From positions 1-22,319 of the forward strand of contig CAZPKC010000024.1 of the NCBI GenBank assembly GCA_964587125.1: a stretch of DNA of 22,319 bases, read 5' to 3'. Each line of letters starts with the position of its first letter. Position 1 is the stretch's first letter. The notes beneath the pieces are model-generated. The model was not told the DNA's origin and did not search any database. It saw nothing but the letters and a program-made list of their open reading frames with translations. Position numbers and translations under genes: made by a program. Positions 20,021 through 22,319 of the stretch are shown piece after piece. The DNA is from CAIXLI01 sp964587125 (GTDB lineage Bacteria; Pseudomonadota; Alphaproteobacteria; UBA9219).

Positions 20021-22093
20021 CTATGCGGCTTCGGTGAGGAAGGCCGGAAGTTCAGCGTCCGCGCCGCTGTGCGCCGGAATAGACTCAGGCTGCGTTTCCG
20101 CCGTTGCCGGTTCTGCCGCGACAGATAAGGATTCGACGCTTGGTGTCCGCAGCGGTTCCGGCAACCAGCCTGAACCCGCCAGCATCCGCTCGGCCTGCTG
20201 CGCCATGTCGAGTTTACGCAGATGTCCGATCAACTCCGCCGATGAAGCACCTTTGACGTCCGTGACCGCTTCCAGAATCCGCGCCTTGGACACGCGGCCA
20301 AGATAGTTGGCTGCCGTCGGTTGCCACCCCATCGCCGCCATGTCGAGAGCAAGCATTTCCGCCAGCTGATCGGCGTGGTGCTTGCGTCCCGGAGCGCGGT
20401 TCCACGGCTCATGCACGGCGTTGATCGTCAGCGACACGCAATGGGCGAATAACGCGGCGCGGCTGTCTGCATCAAAAGTCCGTAGCGTGTTCCACAGGCT
20501 TTTCGCGTCCTTGGGCAGTTGCTTCTGCCATTGCGCGTGACGTTCCTCGATAGCTTTTGCCGACGCGCATGTTTTCAAATCCGGCCCCTGTACGGAAAAG
20601 CCGGAATTTTTCGCCGTGATTTCCAGGCAGGTGTCCGTTTCAAAGCGATAGAAGCTTTGCAGCGCCAGCGTGTGCAGCACGGCGAGGAACGCCGTGTCGG
20701 GATCGTTGGCCACAGCATCGCGCAGCGCCAGCGTCCGATGCGCGGTGAGTTCCATCACCAGCCTGTCGGACAGCGGCTTCAGTCCTTCATCTTCGGCTTC
20801 AGCATCGGCGCCGGAAGGATCAGCACCCGATACGGCAATCCCGGACACGAGCGTGACGCAGCACGAACGATCGGGCGTTGCTGTTTCGGTGTCGTCCACT
20901 GCGTTGGCGTCAGTTTTGTTTCTGGCCTCATCTTCAGGCCGCACGAAACCGCATTCGACATTCAGGTTGCCCTCATCGTCAATGCTGACGAACACGCCCG
21001 CGCGGGCGATGTCTGAGGGATCGTACAGGACGGGGCGGTCTTTGATTTCACCCAGCAGTTCCTCGATCTTGATAAGGCGCTTTTCGACATCTTCGGGAAT
21101 TTCCTCGCCGTCGTCCTGAAAATACTGACGTTCGATGTCCTCCTGTTCCTTCAGCAAGGAATCGCGGCGGACTTCGTCATCAACGCTCAACGGTTCTTCC
21201 GCGCCCTCGATGCGACGAAGGCCACGGGTGTGGCCATAGGGAAAGTCCTGCGCGGCTTGTATCCATTTCCATCCTTCGGCTTTAAGCATTTCGGCTTCGG
21301 CGGTGAGTTTTTCGGCGACCAGCTTCTCCAGCAACGCGACATCCTGAAGCAAACTGCCATCGTCTTCGGAGAACAGATCGCGCAAAACGATTCCGCCAGC
21401 GGCTTCATAAGCCGCGATGCCGACAAAACAGGCGCGCTTGTCGTCCGACGCGACAGTGTTTTCGGTCAACAATCGGCGGATGTAATGAGGTTGCTGATTG
21501 TAGCCGCTGTTGACCGTGTCCCAGACTTGCTCCTGCCGCGCATGGTCGTCGGAAATCGCGAAGGCGACGAGCTGTTCGAACGTCATCTCGTCCGCCGCGT
21601 AAACGTCCAGAAGTTTCGGCGACACGGCGGCGAGCTTGAGGCGTTGTTTGACGATCTGTGGCGTGACGAAGAAACGTGCGGCGATTTCTTCTTCGCCGAG
21701 ACCCTGATCTTGCAGTGATTGAAACGCGCGGAACTGGTCAAGCGGATGAAGGCTCTGGCGCTGCACGTTTTCGGCCAGTGAATCCTCTTCCAGAATCCCA
21801 TCCTCACGGATGATACAGGGAATTGGGGCATTCTTTGCCAGACGCTTTTGCTTCACCAGCGATTCAAGTGCCCGATAACGCCGCCCTCCGGCTTGAACCT
21901 CATAAAACCCATCTCGCTCAGGGATCGGTCGCACGCTCAACGACTGCAACAACGTCCGCCGCGCGATGTCCTCGGCCAGTTCCTCTATCGACAGTCCCGC
22001 CTGCACGCGCCGCACGTTGCGGTTCGACAGAACCAGCTTGTCAAACGGAATATCCCGCGATTGGGACAGCGCAATTTTCTCGATCTTCGTCAT
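20021..22093 (-). CDS. ParB/RepB/Spo0J-family partition-like protein (long form)
   Basis: The 690-residue protein has the ParB N-terminal CTP/parS module: VQAGGRRYRALESL (67-80, ParB box 1), DSLAENVQRQSLHPLDQFRA (104-123, box 2 ENVQR) and a helix-turn-helix (EEEIAARFFVTPQIVKQRL, 134-152). A long C-terminal extension of about 500 residues (acidic linkers, then a helical domain ending before PAFLTEAA) makes it over twice the size of classical ParB. Such long forms occur on alphaproteobacterial plasmids, where they may aid maintenance or gene control. No ParA partner is in the window. ATG 22093 follows GGAG closely (about 8 bases). Confidence 0.88.
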   Translation of the reverse strand: MTKIEKIALSQSRDIPFDKLVLSNRNVRRVQAGLSIEELAEDIARRTLLQSLSVRPIPERDGFYEVQAGGRRYRALESLVKQKRLAKNAPIPCIIREDGILEEDSLAENVQRQSLHPLDQFRAFQSLQDQGLGEEEIAARFFVTPQIVKQRLKLAAVSPKLLDVYAADEMTFEQLVAFAISDDHARQEQVWDTVNSGYNQQPHYIRRLLTENTVASDDKRACFVGIAAYEAAGGIVLRDLFSEDDGSLLQDVALLEKLVAEKLTAEAEMLKAEGWKWIQAAQDFPYGHTRGLRRIEGAEEPLSVDDEVRRDSLLKEQEDIERQYFQDDGEEIPEDVEKRLIKIEELLGEIKDRPVLYDPSDIARAGVFVSIDDEGNLNVECGFVRPEDEARNKTDANAVDDTETATPDRSCCVTLVSGIAVSGADPSGADAEAEDEGLKPLSDRLVMELTAHRTLALRDAVANDPDTAFLAVLHTLALQSFYRFETDTCLEITAKNSGFSVQGPDLKTCASAKAIEERHAQWQKQLPKDAKSLWNTLRTFDADSRAALFAHCVSLTINAVHEPWNRAPGRKHHADQLAEMLALDMAAMGWQPTAANYLGRVSKARILEAVTDVKGASSAELIGHLRKLDMAQQAERMLAGSGWLPEPLRTPSVESLSVAAEPATAETQPESIPAHSGADAELPAFLTEAA

Positions 22094-22113
22094 GTCAGTT
22101 CTCCACGACAGCC

Positions 22114-22133
22114 GGAAAGAGACCTCTCTTTCC
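22114..22133 (-). promoter_or_regulatory. inverted repeat upstream of the ParB-like gene
   Basis: GGAAAGAG (22114-22121) pairs with CTCTTTCC (22126-22133) across ACCT, 20 bases upstream of the start codon. The same segment resembles the leader before the helicase gene (19042-19077). A candidate operator or leader hairpin. Confidence 0.45.
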
Positions 22134-22172
22134 TTTGAGGCTTGTCACGAAAAACCCCTCCAAACTTTTCCT

Positions 22173-22319
22173 CTATTGCGGGTACCGTTTGTTCGACAGC
22201 AGGATGTCTTTCCAGAACCCCTTCCGCACAAACCGCGCCATGCTTTGGTTGCTGACGTAATTGTTCAGCCGATCCGCCGACGGGTCGGCCATAGCCCAAC
22301 CGTTGTCCACCATCCAGAT
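22173..22319 (-). CDS. SNase-like nuclease, C-terminal fragment (partial)
   Basis: The frame enters from the window edge and ends at the TAG 22175-22173: IWMVDNGWAMADPSADRLNN, YVSNQSMARFVRKGFWKDIL, LSNKRYPQ. The pattern G-W/L-A-x(n)-Y-x(n)-A-x-x-x-x-K/R-G-x-W is typical of the C-terminal helix and tail of staphylococcal-nuclease-fold (thermonuclease) proteins. The catalytic Arg/Asp/Glu residues would lie outside the window, so activity cannot be judged. Identification is by one C-terminal pattern only. Confidence 0.5.
   Translation of the reverse strand: MWMVDNGWAMADPSADRLNNYVSNQSMARFVRKGFWKDILLSNKRYPQ

Noticed and set aside
1..22319. CRISPR arrays, tRNA or rRNA genes
   Set aside because: Reading through, I saw no regularly spaced direct repeats, no tRNA cloverleaf with a TTCGANNC-type arm in context, and no rRNA motifs. 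A dedicated scan was not possible.

Overview
The window looks like accessory DNA of an alphaproteobacterium, on a plasmid or an integrated conjugative element. Two blocks meet near 12.3 kb. The right block (about 12.3-22.3 kb, all on the minus strand) is a plasmid-maintenance module of a kind known from alphaproteobacterial plasmids: a long ParB-like protein, DUF7007 and DUF6117 proteins, a 1450-residue methyltransferase/strawberry-notch helicase, a Toprim primase-like protein and a DUF2493 protein. The left block (1-12.3 kb) is a stress and export island with visibly lower GC. Hand counts of single 60-base lines gave 50% GC at 3481 and 67% at 12901.

Layout of the left block: a partial DUF1269 membrane stress protein and two tiny ORFs on the minus strand; then a four-gene tripartite exporter operon on the plus strand (FtsX-like permease, ATPase, HlyD-like adaptor, NodT/TolC-like outer-membrane lipoprotein); an IS630-type transposase remnant; an EF-hand-like remnant; a formyltransferase-fold protein; a small unknown protein; then a run of six tiny co-oriented genes (lipoprotein, DUF1328, CsbD, DUF3309, BON, His/Ala-rich protein). 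Divergent from these is a CRP/FNR-family regulator, followed by a broken DUF2459 lipoprotein gene and two more small proteins.

Six near-identical FNR/FixK/DNR-type palindromes (TTGAY-N4-RTCAA) lie in front of the transcription units of the left block, including the regulator itself. Three of them share the same 16-mer. I infer that the island is one regulon, probably answering low oxygen, nitric oxide or related stress, run by its own regulator. I saw no such box in the right block.

The most striking finding is a 2.66-kb inversion (about 8192-10854). Its two breakpoints split the DUF2459 gene and swap the C-terminus of the CRP/FNR regulator. Flipping the segment back at a shared CG dinucleotide restores both reading frames exactly. 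A second scar at about 12320 truncates two small plasmid-type genes tail to tail and marks the island/backbone boundary. The backbone also carries strongly structured intergenic segments and a leader motif shared by the ParB and helicase genes. I found no tRNA, rRNA or CRISPR array.
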